64,000 nt of DNA, taken from the NCBI GenBank assembly GCA_022824185.1, contig JAJEAU010000022.1:1-64000 (forward strand), in the 5' to 3' direction. The DNA comes from Dehalococcoidia bacterium (GTDB taxonomy: Bacteria > Chloroflexota > Dehalococcoidia > Lucifugimonadales > Lucifugimonadaceae). This document shows positions 20,557 to 30,462 of this stretch, piece after piece. The first letter of the stretch is position 1; every line of letters begins with the position of its first letter. The position numbers and the translations under genes were made by a program. The notes under the pieces are model-generated. The model ran no database searches. It was given only the letters and a program-made list of their open reading frames with translations, and was not told where the DNA came from.

Positions 20557-20598
20557 GCCAACAAGACTCTGTCACTCTCTGGATGCAACTTGGATAAC

Positions 20599-21375
20599 TT
20601 AGAACAGATTGTGGGACTGTCCACCGTCAACGTTAATGCACGCACCAGTTATCAGGTCTGCGTGTTGCGATGCCAAGAAAGCCACTGTGGCACCGACCGG
20701 CTCCGGCCAACCAAACTTGCCCATCGGAAGGTTGCGCGCCACGAACTCTTCGACGAACTCGTCCGAATTGATCTCTTGGAACCGCTCCCATGTCCCTCCC
20801 GGGAACAAAATCGAACCCGGAGCAACCGAGTTAACCGTCACGCCTGTCGGCGCGCTAGATAGTGCGGCATGTTTCGAAAGGGCGATCATCGCAGCCTTGG
20901 CAACCATGTACGGTGCAGTTCCACCCGCTTCACGACCGTAGATGCTCGAGATGTTGATTACCCGACCCCACCCGCGTTCCTGCATCCCCGGCAACGTCAG
21001 CTTGATCAAGCGGACCGCAGACCAAAGGTTCAGATCAACCACCATCTCGAAATCTTCTATCGAGGAGTTGACCACATCGCTCGTTCCCATACTGCCGCCG
21101 ACGTTGTTGACAACGATGTCCGGATCACCTAGATCCGCCTTCATCCGCTCAACCGCTTCTGCTGGCGCATCCGGGTCGCCCATATCGAGTGCGTAACCCA
21201 CAGACTTGACGCCTAGGTCCGCCAACTCCCCAACTGTTGCGTCCAACCGTTCCTGACCTCGGGCGCAAATCGCGACATCCACACCCTCGTTCGCCAGAGC
21301 CAAGGCCGATTGCCGACCCAACCCTCTGCTGCCACCTGTAATGAGAGCGCGTTTGCCCTTGATTCCTAGATCCAT
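20599..21375 (-). CDS. Short-chain dehydrogenase/reductase
   Basis: 258 residues, Rossmann-fold NAD(P)-dependent oxidoreductase. It has the cofactor loop TGGSRGLGR near residue 12, NNVGG near 90, the catalytic Ser in INISSIYG, and Tyr-x-x-x-Lys in YMVAKAA. The tail GACINVDGGQS is typical of 3-oxoacyl-ACP-reductase-like SDRs. The substrate cannot be deduced. I start at the ATG at 21375 (MDLGIKGKRALITG); a longer frame from 21429 adds 18 atypical residues. It lies 42 bases upstream of thiG and may share its transcript, which need not mean a thiamine role. Confidence 0.9.
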   Translation of the reverse strand: MDLGIKGKRALITGGSRGLGRQSALALANEGVDVAICARGQERLDATVGELADLGVKSVGYALDMGDPDAPAEAVERMKADLGDPDIVVNNVGGSMGTSDVVNSSIEDFEMVVDLNLWSAVRLIKLTLPGMQERGWGRVINISSIYGREAGGTAPYMVAKAAMIALSKHAALSSAPTGVTVNSVAPGSILFPGGTWERFQEINSDEFVEEFVARNLPMGKFGWPEPVGATVAFLASQHADLITGACINVDGGQSHNLF

Positions 21376-21702
21376 CCTCGGGTTTCTCCAATCGCCGGTT
21401 GAACTCAGACTTCGCACCGAAATCTTCACCGAATTCGATGCGTTCTTACAAGAATCTAGAATACCCCAAACACCAATAGGCGATATCCTTAAAGCACGAG
21501 ACGAAATGTCGTCTCAGATCAGACGCATCGCTCGAATCGGCGGAGAAAACCGTCGTGCTCAACGTCGTGCACATTCGGTCGAGGACATGCAAACACCGGT
21601 CCGACAACCCGTTGCGACGAAACAGAAGCGTAAAATTTCGGTGCTTATAATTAGGGCGTGCAACCAAACGGGTATGCGCAACGACACCCCAAGGATCATT
21701 AA
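21376..21702 (+). other. Divergent intergenic region between SDR and rpsA
   Basis: 327 bases with no supported gene. It must contain promoters for the leftward SDR-thi genes and rightward rpsA. A consensus -10 TATAAT lies at 21646-21651 on the plus strand; no clear partner was found for the minus strand. Confidence 0.45.
21646..21651 (+). promoter_or_regulatory. Putative -10 box of rpsA
   Basis: A perfect TATAAT about 52 bases before the rpsA start, in an AT-rich stretch. No good -35 hexamer is found at 16-18 bases, so this is a half-supported call. Confidence 0.35.
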
Positions 21703-23013
21703 TTGACGACCACAGATACAGACCAGATGGCGAACCCTGGAAGCGTCGCCGTTCTAGACGCCGAACCCGACCAAAGTGAAGATACAGAGGTCGTCAGCTC
21801 GGAGCAAACCGAGCCGGAAGTGAATGGCTCCGCAGAAGCGGAAGTCGAAGAACTCGATCTGGTCTTCCAATTCTTGCCGAAACAGGGCTTGAGACGCGGT
21901 GACATCATCGACGGGATCGTCTTGGACTCCGCCCGCGAAGGTCTGCTAGTCGACATCCAACAGAAATCTGAAGGATGGGTGCCAATCCGAGAAACACGCC
22001 TGCTGACCGAAGAGGAAGGCGAGGAAGCTCTGCCCAGCGTCGGAGACGAGGTCATTCTTTATGTCTCGCGACCGGAGGGTCCAGACGGATACCCGCTCCT
22101 CTCCATCGACCGCGCCCGCGGCGAACATGGTTGGCGAGATCTCGAGAAAGCCCGAGAAGCCGAAGAGACGGTCAAGGGTCGGATCATAGGTTCCAACCGC
22201 GGCGGCGCAGTCATCCAAGTCAAAGGTGTCCAGGGGTTCGTCCCGCTTTCCCAGCTGGTTGGCCCGGCGCGAGATCTTTACGTTGGGGATGGCGCTCCGC
22301 CCAAGCCTGGATTCATCGGGATGGAGATCGACTGCAAAATCCTTGAACTTAACCGGCGTCGCAACCGAGCAATCTTCTCTGAACGTGCCGCACTGGAAGC
22401 AATCAATCACATGCAAAAGATGCAACTCGTTCAGGAACTCGAAGAAGGCGATATCCGGCGCGGAAGAGTCGCTGGGATATCGAGTTTCGGCGCTTTTATC
22501 GACCTTGGCGGCGCAGATGGCCTCGTACACATCTCCGAGATGTCATGGTCATCCGTGAATCGACCCGACGACGTGGTGAAACTAGGTCAAGACCTCGACG
22601 TTTTGGTCCTGAAAGTCGATCGCGAATCGCTCAAGATAGCCTTGAGCATGAAGCGATTGATGCCGGAGCCTTGGGAACACATCGAGAATCAGCTAAACGT
22701 GGGTCAGATCGTCGAAGGAAAGATCACCAAATTGGCGCATTTCGGTGCATTCGCTCGAATAGAGGAAGGCATCGAAGGATTGGTCCACATCTCAGAACTG
22801 ACGAATCGTCACATAAAGAGTCCCTCAGAAGTCGTAAAAGAAGGCGACGTTCGGAACTTCCGTGTGATACGAATTGAACCAGAACGTCGAAGACTCGGTT
22901 TGAGCCTAAAGCAAGCCGAGAATGCCTCAGACGAATCGGACAGTGATGGCGAAGGGACGATGGACCGTTCGGGCTTCTCCGGCGGCGGATTCGAAGACCT
23001 ATTTGAAGAATGA
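21703..23013 (+). CDS. rpsA: Ribosomal protein S1
   Basis: 436 residues with an acidic N-terminal tail (about 1-50) and four S1/OB domains (roughly 60-125, 140-210, 235-305 and 320-395). The last two are the best conserved: GISSFGAFIDLGGADGLVHISEMSW and KLAHFGAFARIEEGIEGLVHIS-type sequences. It binds mRNA on the 30S subunit. Four domains instead of six is usual outside Proteobacteria. The TTG start at 21703 is chosen because AAGGA (21691-21695) lies seven bases upstream; ATG 21727 is an alternative. The C-terminus is Gly/Ser/acid-rich and probably disordered. clpC follows after 55 bases. Confidence 0.92.
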   Translation: MTTTDTDQMANPGSVAVLDAEPDQSEDTEVVSSEQTEPEVNGSAEAEVEELDLVFQFLPKQGLRRGDIIDGIVLDSAREGLLVDIQQKSEGWVPIRETRLLTEEEGEEALPSVGDEVILYVSRPEGPDGYPLLSIDRARGEHGWRDLEKAREAEETVKGRIIGSNRGGAVIQVKGVQGFVPLSQLVGPARDLYVGDGAPPKPGFIGMEIDCKILELNRRRNRAIFSERAALEAINHMQKMQLVQELEEGDIRRGRVAGISSFGAFIDLGGADGLVHISEMSWSSVNRPDDVVKLGQDLDVLVLKVDRESLKIALSMKRLMPEPWEHIENQLNVGQIVEGKITKLAHFGAFARIEEGIEGLVHISELTNRHIKSPSEVVKEGDVRNFRVIRIEPERRRLGLSLKQAENASDESDSDGEGTMDRSGFSGGGFEDLFEE

Positions 23014-23068
23014 ACTTCGCGGACGCGTAGGGTGTCCGTGACAACCTGACTGAAGGGAGCGTTCAGCA

Positions 23069-25633
23069 ATGCCCGACAGCAGCGAACGTGGTTTCAACAT
23101 GTTCTCGGCGCCGGCACGGCGAGTGTTCGAGACTGCCCAGGAAGAGGCTAGGCGATTCAATCAGCGGCACATCACCGCGGAACACCTACTGCTCGCTCTT
23201 CTCGGTGAGAAGGAAGGAATCGTCGCACAGGTTTTTACCAACCTGAAGGTCGATATCAAGGAGCTCCGACACAATCTCGAATTCAACATCAATCGCGAAG
23301 CCACCCCTGCTGATCGCCCCCCTAGCTTAGGGCCTAGGGCGAAGAAGGCTATCCGCCTCGCAGTTGACGAAGCTCGCCTAAACCAACTGAACCGCGTTGG
23401 CACCGAGCATCTCTTGATCGGTCTCCTTCGCGACGGCGAAGGACCGGCTGCTGATCTTTTGAACCAGAGCAGCGTGACGCTCGATCGCGTGCGCGAAGAG
23501 ACCGGCAAGCTCGATTCCGGCGCCAAACGTTCGCGCCGCAAAGGTGCTGACGACAAGAAAAACCGCACCCCCATGCTCGACAGCATGGGCGTCGACCTCA
23601 CGGATCTCGCCTCCAGCGGGAAACTCGACCCCGTCATCGGACGCGACACCGAACTCGAAAGAGTGATTCAGATTCTGAGTCGCCGCACCAAAAACAATCC
23701 TGTTCTCGTCGGAGACCCTGGCGTCGGCAAGACTGCAATCGTCGAAAAACTCGCGACGACTATCGTCGATGGCGCCGTTCCTGACATGCTGAAAGATCGA
23801 CGCGTAGTCGCTCTCGACATGGGATCGCTCATTGCAGGCACCAAATATCGGGGCGAATTTGAAGAGCGGATGACTAAGATCATCGCGGAGCTCAAGTCCA
23901 ACCGCGATTGCATCCTCTTCATCGAAGAGATACACACCCTCGTCGGTGCTGGCGCGGCCGAAGGCTCGGTAGACGCCGCCAACATCCTCAAGCCATCCTT
24001 GGTGAGGGGTGAACTGCAGGTCGTCGGCGCAACAACACATGACGACTACCGAAAGCACATCGAACGCGACGCCGCCTTGGATCGTCGGTTCAGACCTGTC
24101 AAAGTCGAGCCGCCGGATGTCGAAGAAACCGTCAAAATCCTCCACGGCGTCAAGAAACAATACGAAGACCACCACCAACTGACCATCAACGACGAGGCTA
24201 TCGAGATCGCAGCCCAGCTTGCCGACCGATACATCGTCGACCGTCACTTGCCCGACAAGGCGATCGATCTCGTTGATGAAGCTGTCTCGAGGGTTCGTGT
24301 AAAGAACACCATGCCACCGCCCGCGGTGCGAGACGCTCTACGAACTCTCAACGACATACTGCGAGAAAAGAACGAGGCCGTCACTCGGCAGGACTACGAC
24401 GCCGCATCCGAACTCTTTGAGCGCGAGACGGTGCAAAAAGCCCAAATCTCGCGGATCGAGAAGAAGCACGCCGAAGAGCGTAAAGACCAGATCAAGACCG
24501 AGGTGGGACCGGACGACGTCACCGAAGTCGTATCGATGTGGACCAGCATTCCGGTGACGCGACTAGATGTCGTCGAAGTCGAACGCCTCCGCAAAATGGA
24601 ACAGGAACTTTCACTGCGAGTGCTCGGACAAGAAGAACCTATCGGCATCGTGTCCAAGGCCGTTCGACGTGCGCGAGCGGGGTTCAAAGACCCCAAACGG
24701 CCCATCGGTACATTCCTGTTCCTAGGTCCAACCGGTGTAGGCAAAACCCACCTAGTCAAGCAACTTGCGGAGTATCTCTTCGGAGACGAACGCTTGATGA
24801 TCCGTCTCGACATGTCCGAGTACATGGAGAAACACACGGTCTCACGCTTGATCGGGTCACCACCCGGTTACGTTGGTTACGGCGACGGTGGACAACTCAC
24901 CGAAGAAGTCCGCAAACACCCCTACAGCGTCATCCTTCTCGACGAAATCGAAAAGGCACATCCTGACGTCTTCAACGCGCTGCTCCAAGTCTTTGAAGAC
25001 GGGCAACTCACCGACGGTCAGGGACGCAAAATCGACTTCAAGAACACCATCATCGTGATGACCTCGAACCTCGGATCGAACCTGATCGCGAGTGGCTACA
25101 AGATCGGGTTTACTACTGGGGAGACTTCCGACGGTACAACTGAAGACGATTACCTGAGGATGAAGGATCGAGTGTTGGAGGAGCTCAAGAATCCGAGAAA
25201 TGGATTCCGCCCCGAGTTCCTCAACCGTATCGATGGCGTAGTCGTGTTCCGAGCGTTGACCCGCGATGATGTCCTCAACATCGTCGACCTCATGATGAGC
25301 GAAGTCGAAGAACGCGCAGTCGAGCACGAGATGACGATCAGGGTCACAGATGCTGCTAAGGAATACCTCGCAGAGGTTGGATTCGATCCCAAGATGGGAG
25401 CACGGCCACTGCGCCGCAAGATCCAAGACGAGGTCGAAGACGTCATCTCCGAGATGTTCTTGACGAACGAAATCTCCGAGGGTGACATCGTCTTGATCGA
25501 CGCCAGCGACGCCGAGAAACCCGATGACCGAGAAATCGTCATCACTCGAGACGAAACACACCGCGAGATCCTCGAAGAGTCTGCGATAGCAGCCCAGATC
25601 GACGACGGACCTGTTTTCGCAGCAACGACCTAA
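23069..25633 (+). CDS. clpC: ATP-dependent Clp protease ATPase ClpC
   Basis: 854 residues, AAA+ unfoldase that feeds ClpP. Two N-terminal Clp-N repeats (about 12-150) are followed by AAA-1 with Walker A GDPGVGKT (214-221), a short coiled-coil M domain with a UVR-like segment (about 430-470), and AAA-2 with Walker A GPTGVGKT (from 552) and Walker [12 protein letters not shown]. The ClpP-contact tripeptide IGF occurs after the ASGYK segment near 676. In AAA-1 the Walker B reads LFIEEIHTL where ClpC normally has IDE, so the Mg-coordinating Asp is Glu. A strong terminator follows the stop. Confidence 0.96.
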   Translation: MPDSSERGFNMFSAPARRVFETAQEEARRFNQRHITAEHLLLALLGEKEGIVAQVFTNLKVDIKELRHNLEFNINREATPADRPPSLGPRAKKAIRLAVDEARLNQLNRVGTEHLLIGLLRDGEGPAADLLNQSSVTLDRVREETGKLDSGAKRSRRKGADDKKNRTPMLDSMGVDLTDLASSGKLDPVIGRDTELERVIQILSRRTKNNPVLVGDPGVGKTAIVEKLATTIVDGAVPDMLKDRRVVALDMGSLIAGTKYRGEFEERMTKIIAELKSNRDCILFIEEIHTLVGAGAAEGSVDAANILKPSLVRGELQVVGATTHDDYRKHIERDAALDRRFRPVKVEPPDVEETVKILHGVKKQYEDHHQLTINDEAIEIAAQLADRYIVDRHLPDKAIDLVDEAVSRVRVKNTMPPPAVRDALRTLNDILREKNEAVTRQDYDAASELFERETVQKAQISRIEKKHAEERKDQIKTEVGPDDVTEVVSMWTSIPVTRLDVVEVERLRKMEQELSLRVLGQEEPIGIVSKAVRRARAGFKDPKRPIGTFLFLGPTGVGKTHLVKQLAEYLFGDERLMIRLDMSEYMEKHTVSRLIGSPPGYVGYGDGGQLTEEVRKHPYSVILLDEIEKAHPDVFNALLQVFEDGQLTDGQGRKIDFKNTIIVMTSNLGSNLIASGYKIGFTTGETSDGTTEDDYLRMKDRVLEELKNPRNGFRPEFLNRIDGVVVFRALTRDDVLNIVDLMMSEVEERAVEHEMTIRVTDAAKEYLAEVGFDPKMGARPLRRKIQDEVEDVISEMFLTNEISEGDIVLIDASDAEKPDDREIVITRDETHREILEESAIAAQIDDGPVFAATT

Positions 25634-25656
25634 ACGTCGGAACGACAGTCGCAACC

Positions 25657-25691
25657 AAAGGGGGATTCGGCCAGCACGAATCCCCCTTTTT
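25657..25691 (+). terminator. Rho-independent terminator after clpC
   Basis: A perfect 13-bp stem (25657-25669 with 25677-25689), GC-rich in the middle, a 7-base loop, and a T-run through 25691. It separates clpC from the lar genes. Confidence 0.93.
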
Positions 25692-25714
25692 GCATAAACC
25701 TGAACATCAACATA

Positions 25715-26542
25715 ATGCCAGTAACAGATCTGAAGACAAAGACTGACCACCTGCGCGAGACGATTGCATCTTTTGAAACTGCGATCGTGGCTTACTCTGG
25801 CGGCGTCGACTCTGCGTTGGTAGCCGACCTCGTCCACGACGTTCTTGGCGGAGATAACTCCCTCGTAGTCACCGCGGTTTCAGACAGCCTGGCCGAGTAC
25901 GAGCTCGAAACCGCACAAAAACTCGCCGATTCTCGCGGTTGGAACTTCAGAACGATTGTCACCGCCGAGATGCAAGATGAACGCTACCTCCGCAACGACG
26001 GTGGGCGCTGCTTCTTCTGCAAGACCGAACTCTACACGCACCTGAGTCGTCTAGCGACGAAGGATGGATACCGCGTAATCGCCAACGGCGCAAACCGCGA
26101 CGACATGGGAGACTACCGCCCAGGCATGAAGGCCGCTGACAACTTTTCGGTTCGCTCGCCACTCCTTGAATCCGACATCGGAAAAAGCGAGGTCAGAGCA
26201 ATGGCACGAAAGATTGGGTTGCCGAACTGGGATAAACCCGCCCAACCATGCCTCTCCTCACGTATCCCATATGGCACTCACGTCACGCCAGAAGCGTTGA
26301 ATATGATCTCCAACGCCGAAAAGCACTTACGCGATCTCGGATTCGCAGAATGCCGTGTCCGCCACTACGGTGACACCGCACGTGTCGAGATCCCGCTCGA
26401 CATGTTCCCGCGATACAACGACCTAGGCACCAAATCGAAAGCAGAAACTGGGATTCTAGAGGTCGGTTACCGACGCGTTGAGCTAGACCCTAAAGGCCTG
26501 CGTTCCGGCAATCTAAACGAAGCCCTCAAACGGCATCCATGA
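25715..26542 (+). CDS. larE: LarE, sulfur transferase for nickel-pincer cofactor
   Basis: 275 residues of the PP-loop ATP pyrophosphatase family. LarE adenylates and thiolates the pyridinium dicarboxylate precursor of the nickel-pincer nucleotide (NPN) of lactate racemase and relatives. The PP-loop SGGVDSAL is at 28-35. Three cysteines stand out: C99 and C102 in RCFFCKTELY and C179 in PAQPCLSSRIPYG. The last corresponds to the sacrificial Cys of Lactobacillus LarE. The three-Cys set is the pattern linked to iron-sulfur-containing, catalytic LarE proteins. larC starts inside its stop codon. Confidence 0.92.
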   Translation: MPVTDLKTKTDHLRETIASFETAIVAYSGGVDSALVADLVHDVLGGDNSLVVTAVSDSLAEYELETAQKLADSRGWNFRTIVTAEMQDERYLRNDGGRCFFCKTELYTHLSRLATKDGYRVIANGANRDDMGDYRPGMKAADNFSVRSPLLESDIGKSEVRAMARKIGLPNWDKPAQPCLSSRIPYGTHVTPEALNMISNAEKHLRDLGFAECRVRHYGDTARVEIPLDMFPRYNDLGTKSKAETGILEVGYRRVELDPKGLRSGNLNEALKRHP

Positions 26543-27771
26543 CGCGCATCGCCTACTTAGACATCATCGGCGGCATCAGCGGCGACATGCTCCTCGCCGC
26601 CATGCTCGACATTGGCCTCGACAAATCCGATCTGGAAAAAGACCTGAGGAAGATCGTCCCCGGTGATTTCCGACTAGTCGTGACCGAAACGCGGCGTGGC
26701 GCAATCAAGGCGACCCATCTCGATGTAGATTTGGGGCCGGATTACGACCAAAGGCTCGGATGGGACGACTTTTCCGAGTCAATCGCACGGAGCAAACTTC
26801 CCAACTCCGATTTAACTAAGATCCGTGCCACCTTCGACTGCCTCAAGGTAGCCGAGGCCGAAGCCCACAACGCCCCTGTCGGATCAACCCATCTCCACGA
26901 GTTGGGCACTATGGACACTCTGATCGACATCGCCGGAGCAGTTATCGGATTGCGCCTCCTCGGCATTGAAACACTTCACGCGTCCCCGATTCCAGCGTCG
27001 ACCGGCATGTCCTCAAGCAGTCACGGCAAAAACGCATCGATCGCACCCGCGACGATGGCCATCGTCAAGAACCACCACATCCCAGTCCGGATCTCGACAA
27101 TGGCCCCGCCAGCAGGGGAGAGCATTACGCCCACAGGCGCTGCGATAATCGCCTCCTTGGCCCAATTCAAACCGTCCAACATCAACATTGAATCAGTCGG
27201 ATACGGCGCGGGCACACGCAACACAGACTCACCGCCAAATGTCGTCGGTCTATGGATCGGACAATCAAACGACGATACACCGTCGATCGAAAAGACCGCG
27301 ACGGCGATAGGCGTCAACGCGCAGTCCGATGTCGTTCTCATCGAATCCAACCTCGACGATATGACTGGCGAAGAGATTGGTCACGCCATCCAAGTCTTAT
27401 TCGACGCCGGCGCCCTAGATGTCTGGACGACCCCGATCCAAATGAAAAAGTCGAGGCCCGGCACCATCCTTTCCGCCATGGCGAGCCAGGAAAACCTGCA
27501 ACAAATCGCCGATACCTTCTTCACCCACACCTCCACCCTAGGCATCCGCGTCCGTCAAATTGACCGCCTTATCGCTGACCGAGAAGTCATAGCCGTCACA
27601 ACCGATTACGGCACCATCCGCGTCAAACTCCGCAAGATCGACGGCACGATTACCCAAATCGCCCCGGAATACGATGACTGTGCAACCATCGCATCCAATC
27701 TGGGAATCCCGATCAGTCAAGTAATGAACGACGCAAGGCGCGCCGCCACCGCGCACCTGACCGCACCGTGA
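26539..27771 (+). CDS. larC: LarC, nickel insertion for nickel-pincer cofactor
   Basis: 410 residues (former DUF111). LarC is a CTP-dependent cyclometallase that inserts Ni into the pincer nucleotide. The N-terminal half begins IAYLDIIGGISGDMLLAAML; the His-rich segment HLHELGTMDTLIDIAGA is near 113; APPAGESITPTGAA is near 190; the second half starts near 270 with ESNLDDMTGEEIGHA. In Lactobacillus the two halves are joined by programmed frameshifting, while here they are one continuous ORF. It overlaps larE by ATGA and the next gene by GTGA. larA and larB are not in the window, so the client enzyme is unknown. Confidence 0.93.
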   Translation: MTRIAYLDIIGGISGDMLLAAMLDIGLDKSDLEKDLRKIVPGDFRLVVTETRRGAIKATHLDVDLGPDYDQRLGWDDFSESIARSKLPNSDLTKIRATFDCLKVAEAEAHNAPVGSTHLHELGTMDTLIDIAGAVIGLRLLGIETLHASPIPASTGMSSSSHGKNASIAPATMAIVKNHHIPVRISTMAPPAGESITPTGAAIIASLAQFKPSNINIESVGYGAGTRNTDSPPNVVGLWIGQSNDDTPSIEKTATAIGVNAQSDVVLIESNLDDMTGEEIGHAIQVLFDAGALDVWTTPIQMKKSRPGTILSAMASQENLQQIADTFFTHTSTLGIRVRQIDRLIADREVIAVTTDYGTIRVKLRKIDGTITQIAPEYDDCATIASNLGIPISQVMNDARRAATAHLTAP

Positions 27772-28346
27772 AACCATCGGCGACTACCCAAGCACCCGCG
27801 CTAGGCTCGCGCATATGGATTTGCGGCCAAGGCGGCAAGACGTCCCTCAGTCGTGCCCTCGGCGCCGCCACGGGTCTGCCGGTGATCGAGCTTGATGCCA
27901 TATCCTGGCTCCCAAACTGGGTGGAGCGAGATCGCGACGAAGCGGTAGAAATCGTCATTGACCAAGTCGCACGTGCCACCGACGGTTGGATCGTTGATGG
28001 AAACCACAGCGAAATCCGCCCCCACTTGCTGCCACTGGCCGATACTGTCATATGGTTGAACCTTCCGCAAGTACCATCGGCCCTGCGCGTGGCAAAAAGG
28101 ACGCTCTTGAACGTCATCAACAAAACCCGAATCTGTGGCGACAACTACGAAACCTTCAAAACAGCGCTCGCACCTGATTCGATCATCTGGCGCAGGGCGT
28201 TCCACGGGCAAAAGTCTCAACACCGAATCGCTGACGATATAGCAGATTCTCAGACCACCGCTACCATCCACGAAATTCGCTCATACCGACAACTCCGCGC
28301 CTTTTACCAATCACTAGGCCTCGACTCACGTCACTATTTGACGTAA
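27768..28346 (+). CDS. P-loop kinase-like protein (adenylate-kinase/topology-modulation type)
   Basis: 192 residues. The pattern resembles small adenylate-kinase-like P-loop proteins: a glycine-rich loop ICGQGGKTSLSRALG near 18-32, then LDAISWLPNW, then GWIVDGNHSEIRPHLLPLADTVIWLNLP, which is characteristic of this group. The loop is one glycine short of the usual GSGGSGKS form, so nucleotide binding may be altered. GTG start overlapping the larC stop (GTGA) puts it in the lar operon, though a role in cofactor synthesis is not established. Terminator and tRNA genes follow. Confidence 0.7.
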   Translation: MKPSATTQAPALGSRIWICGQGGKTSLSRALGAATGLPVIELDAISWLPNWVERDRDEAVEIVIDQVARATDGWIVDGNHSEIRPHLLPLADTVIWLNLPQVPSALRVAKRTLLNVINKTRICGDNYETFKTALAPDSIIWRRAFHGQKSQHRIADDIADSQTTATIHEIRSYRQLRAFYQSLGLDSRHYLT

Positions 28347-28414
28347 AAATCTCAGGCTGTCTATTGATCTCCCTGACAGCACCGATCCCATAACCGCCCC
28401 GATTAGAATCAAAA

Positions 28415-28439
28415 AAAAAAGAGCCTTTCGGCTTCTTTT
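28415..28439 (+). terminator. Rho-independent terminator after the larE-larC operon
   Basis: A small hairpin (GAGCC at 28421-28425 with GGCTT at 28430-28434, loop TTTC) flanked by an A10 tract on the left and a T-rich run to 28439. It ends eight bases before tRNA-Thr. Confidence 0.75.
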
Positions 28440-28446
28440 CTCCTAT

Positions 28447-28522
28447 GCCCCAGTGGCGCAATGGCAGCGCAGCCGATTTGTAATTGGCAGGTTGGCGGGT
28501 TCGAATCCCCCCTGGGGCTCCA
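28447..28522 (+). tRNA. tRNA-Thr (TGT)
   Basis: 76 nt with encoded CCA. Acceptor GCCCCAG/CTGGGGC; anticodon loop TTTGTAA gives UGU, reading ACA. First of a Thr-Tyr-Thr series ahead of tuf. Confidence 0.95.
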
Positions 28523-28583
28523 TCACTTCCACAAACTGGCTTCGCACGATCCGACCCTTTTCGACCGTTACGAATCTCGTAAC

Positions 28584-28614
28584 TTGACAATTTGAAATCC
28601 TCGATTGTTATAAG
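28584..28614 (+). promoter_or_regulatory. Promoter of tRNA-Tyr, tRNA-Thr and tuf
   Basis: Consensus -35 TTGACA (28584-28589) and -10 TATAAG (28609-28614), 19 bases apart (18 if TTATAA is used). The predicted start near 28621 is only a few bases before tRNA-Tyr. This is the best promoter candidate for the following tRNA-tuf transcript. Confidence 0.65.
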
Positions 28615-28626
28615 ATGAAGGTTTGT

Positions 28627-28711
28627 GCAGGGATTGGGGAGCGGTCAAACCCAGCAGACTGTAAATCTGCCGCCTTGTGCTTCGTAGGTTCGAATCCTAC
28701 TCCCTGCACCA
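28627..28711 (+). tRNA. tRNA-Tyr (GTA)
   Basis: 85 nt, class II with a long variable arm and encoded CCA. Acceptor GCAGGGA/TCCCTGC; the loop around ACTGTAAAT gives anticodon GUA. Confidence 0.95.
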
Positions 28712-28754
28712 GCGCAGGGAACGTAGGAACCAAACTCGAACCAAGAGGAGCCGA

Positions 28755-28829
<75 letters not shown>

Positions 28830-28931
28830 CTGACCCCGGAACCACGTTCGAGACACAACCTGCAACGCCGTTAAACCGGCATTAAGTGTCATAAACAAGG
28901 ACCCTTTCGGAAAGGGCAGGCAAAGAGGAAA

Positions 28932-30134
28932 ATGGCGAAGCAAGTCTTTGACAGGACCAAGCCGCACGTTAACGTCGGCACTATCGGGCACGTCGACCAT
29001 GGGAAGACGACCCTTACCGCAGCGATTACGCAAGTTCTGGCTAACAACTCCGAGTTGAACGTTACAGCCAAGAACTTCGAAGACATCGACAACGCTCCTG
29101 AGGAGCGGGAACGTGGTGTCACTATCGCAACCACTCACACCGAATACGAGACCTCTGAGCGTCACTATGCTCACGTCGACTGCCCAGGCCACGCCGACTA
29201 CATCAAGAACATGATTACCGGCGCAGCGCAGATGGACGGAGCGATCCTAGTCGTCTCCGCCGCTGACGGACCCATGCCTCAAACCCGTGAGCACATCCTG
29301 CTCGCTCGTCAGGTGAACGTCCCGGCCCTAGTTGTCGCTCTCAACAAGTGCGACACGATGGAAGACGAAGAGCTCTTGGAACTCGTAGAACTCGAGGTAC
29401 GAGAACTACTCTCCTCCTACGACTTCCCCGGCGACGATCTACCGGTCGTCCAGGTGAGCGCACTCGAGGCCCTCGAGAATGCTGAAGACTCCGACAACAA
29501 GTGGGTCCAGCAAATCTACGAACTGATGGACGCCGTCGACAGCTACGTCCCGATCCCGGAACGCCCAGTCGACCTCCCGTTCATCATGCCGATCGAAGAC
29601 GTATTCGGCATCAAGGGGCGAGGCACCGTTGTGACCGGACGTATCGAACGCGGCAAGGTCACCGTCGGCGAACCCGTAGAGATCGTCGGATTTGGCAAAA
29701 CTCAGAACACCGTCGTAACCGGTGTCGAGATGTTCCAGAAGACGCTCGATGAAGGCCTTACCGGCGATGCCGTTGGCTGCTTGCTCCGTGGTATCGACCG
29801 CGAAGAAGTCTCCCGCGGCGCAGTGCTCGCGAAGCCCGGAACCATCACGCCGTACACCAAGGGCAAGGCGCAGGTCTACGTCCTTACCGCCGAAGAAGGC
29901 GGGCGACGGACTCCGTTCTTCACCGGATACAAGCCGCAGTTCTACATCCGAACCACCGACGTCACCGGCGAGATCAAACTTCCCGATGGTATCGAGATGG
30001 TCATGCCCGGCGACAATACCGAGATGGAGATCGAGCTGCTTTACCCGGTAGCCCTAGAAGAGAACCTCCGGTTCGCCATCCGAGAAGGTGGACGAACTGT
30101 TGGCTCCGGCGTCTTCACCGAAGTAACCGCATAG
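28932..30134 (+). CDS. tuf: Elongation factor Tu
   Basis: 400 residues. This GTPase delivers aminoacyl-tRNA to the ribosome. G-domain motifs are intact: GHVDHGKTT (G1, near 19), the switch I region with [33 protein letters not shown]-type G3, and NKCD (G4). Domains 2 and 3 follow with normal length. AGAGGA precedes the ATG. It sits behind three tRNA genes exactly as tufB does in Enterobacteria, and before rpmG-secE-nusG. Confidence 0.98.
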   Translation: MAKQVFDRTKPHVNVGTIGHVDHGKTTLTAAITQVLANNSELNVTAKNFEDIDNAPEERERGVTIATTHTEYETSERHYAHVDCPGHADYIKNMITGAAQMDGAILVVSAADGPMPQTREHILLARQVNVPALVVALNKCDTMEDEELLELVELEVRELLSSYDFPGDDLPVVQVSALEALENAEDSDNKWVQQIYELMDAVDSYVPIPERPVDLPFIMPIEDVFGIKGRGTVVTGRIERGKVTVGEPVEIVGFGKTQNTVVTGVEMFQKTLDEGLTGDAVGCLLRGIDREEVSRGAVLAKPGTITPYTKGKAQVYVLTAEEGGRRTPFFTGYKPQFYIRTTDVTGEIKLPDGIEMVMPGDNTEMEIELLYPVALEENLRFAIREGGRTVGSGVFTEVTA

Positions 30135-30149
30135 CTAACAATGCGTAAC

Positions 30150-30197
30150 ATCGCCTGCGACGCTCGCAAAAAACGCGCGAACGACGCAGGCGATTTT
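30150..30197 (+). terminator. Terminator-like hairpin after tuf
   Basis: A perfect 10-bp stem (30150-30159 with 30185-30194), a 25-base loop and then TTTT-containing sequence to 30197. The long loop makes it weaker than a classical terminator. It may attenuate readthrough from the highly expressed tuf into rpmG-secE-nusG. Confidence 0.6.
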
Positions 30198-30268
30198 CGC
30201 TATCACCGGCAACGCTGATCCCCACAAGATATTGATCTGATACGGGAACCCACGAAGGAGCTGAAACA

Positions 30269-30442
30269 GTGGCAAGAAAAAACGCCGTCCGAACGTTGGT
30301 TCAACTCACATGCGAATGTGGGTCATACACGTATCATACGGAGAAGAACCGCCGGAACACTCCCGACCGCATCACGCTGCGCAAATACTGCCCGGCCCGG
30401 CCTTGTCGATCACACAAAGTGTTCCGAGAAACACGCCGCTAA
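30269..30442 (+). CDS. rpmG: Ribosomal protein L33
   Basis: 57 residues, found by reading the gap between tuf and secE. GTG start with AAGGAG eight bases upstream (30255-30260). The sequence has the L33 pattern ([17 protein letters not shown], then [13 protein letters not shown]). The zinc site is odd: usual L33 of the zinc type has CxxC twice, while here the pairs are CxC (C15, C17) and CxxxxC (C41, C46). rpmG before secE is common in many bacteria. The stop is 20 bases before secE. Confidence 0.93.
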   Translation: MARKNAVRTLVQLTCECGSYTYHTEKNRRNTPDRITLRKYCPARPCRSHKVFRETRR

Positions 30443-30462
30443 ACCCACGGTGAACTCATCAA

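Noticed and set aside
20557-20598. TPP riboswitch before thiG
   Set aside because: Only 42 bases between SDR and thiG and no CTGAGA-type core; nothing similar upstream of the SDR gene was recognised.
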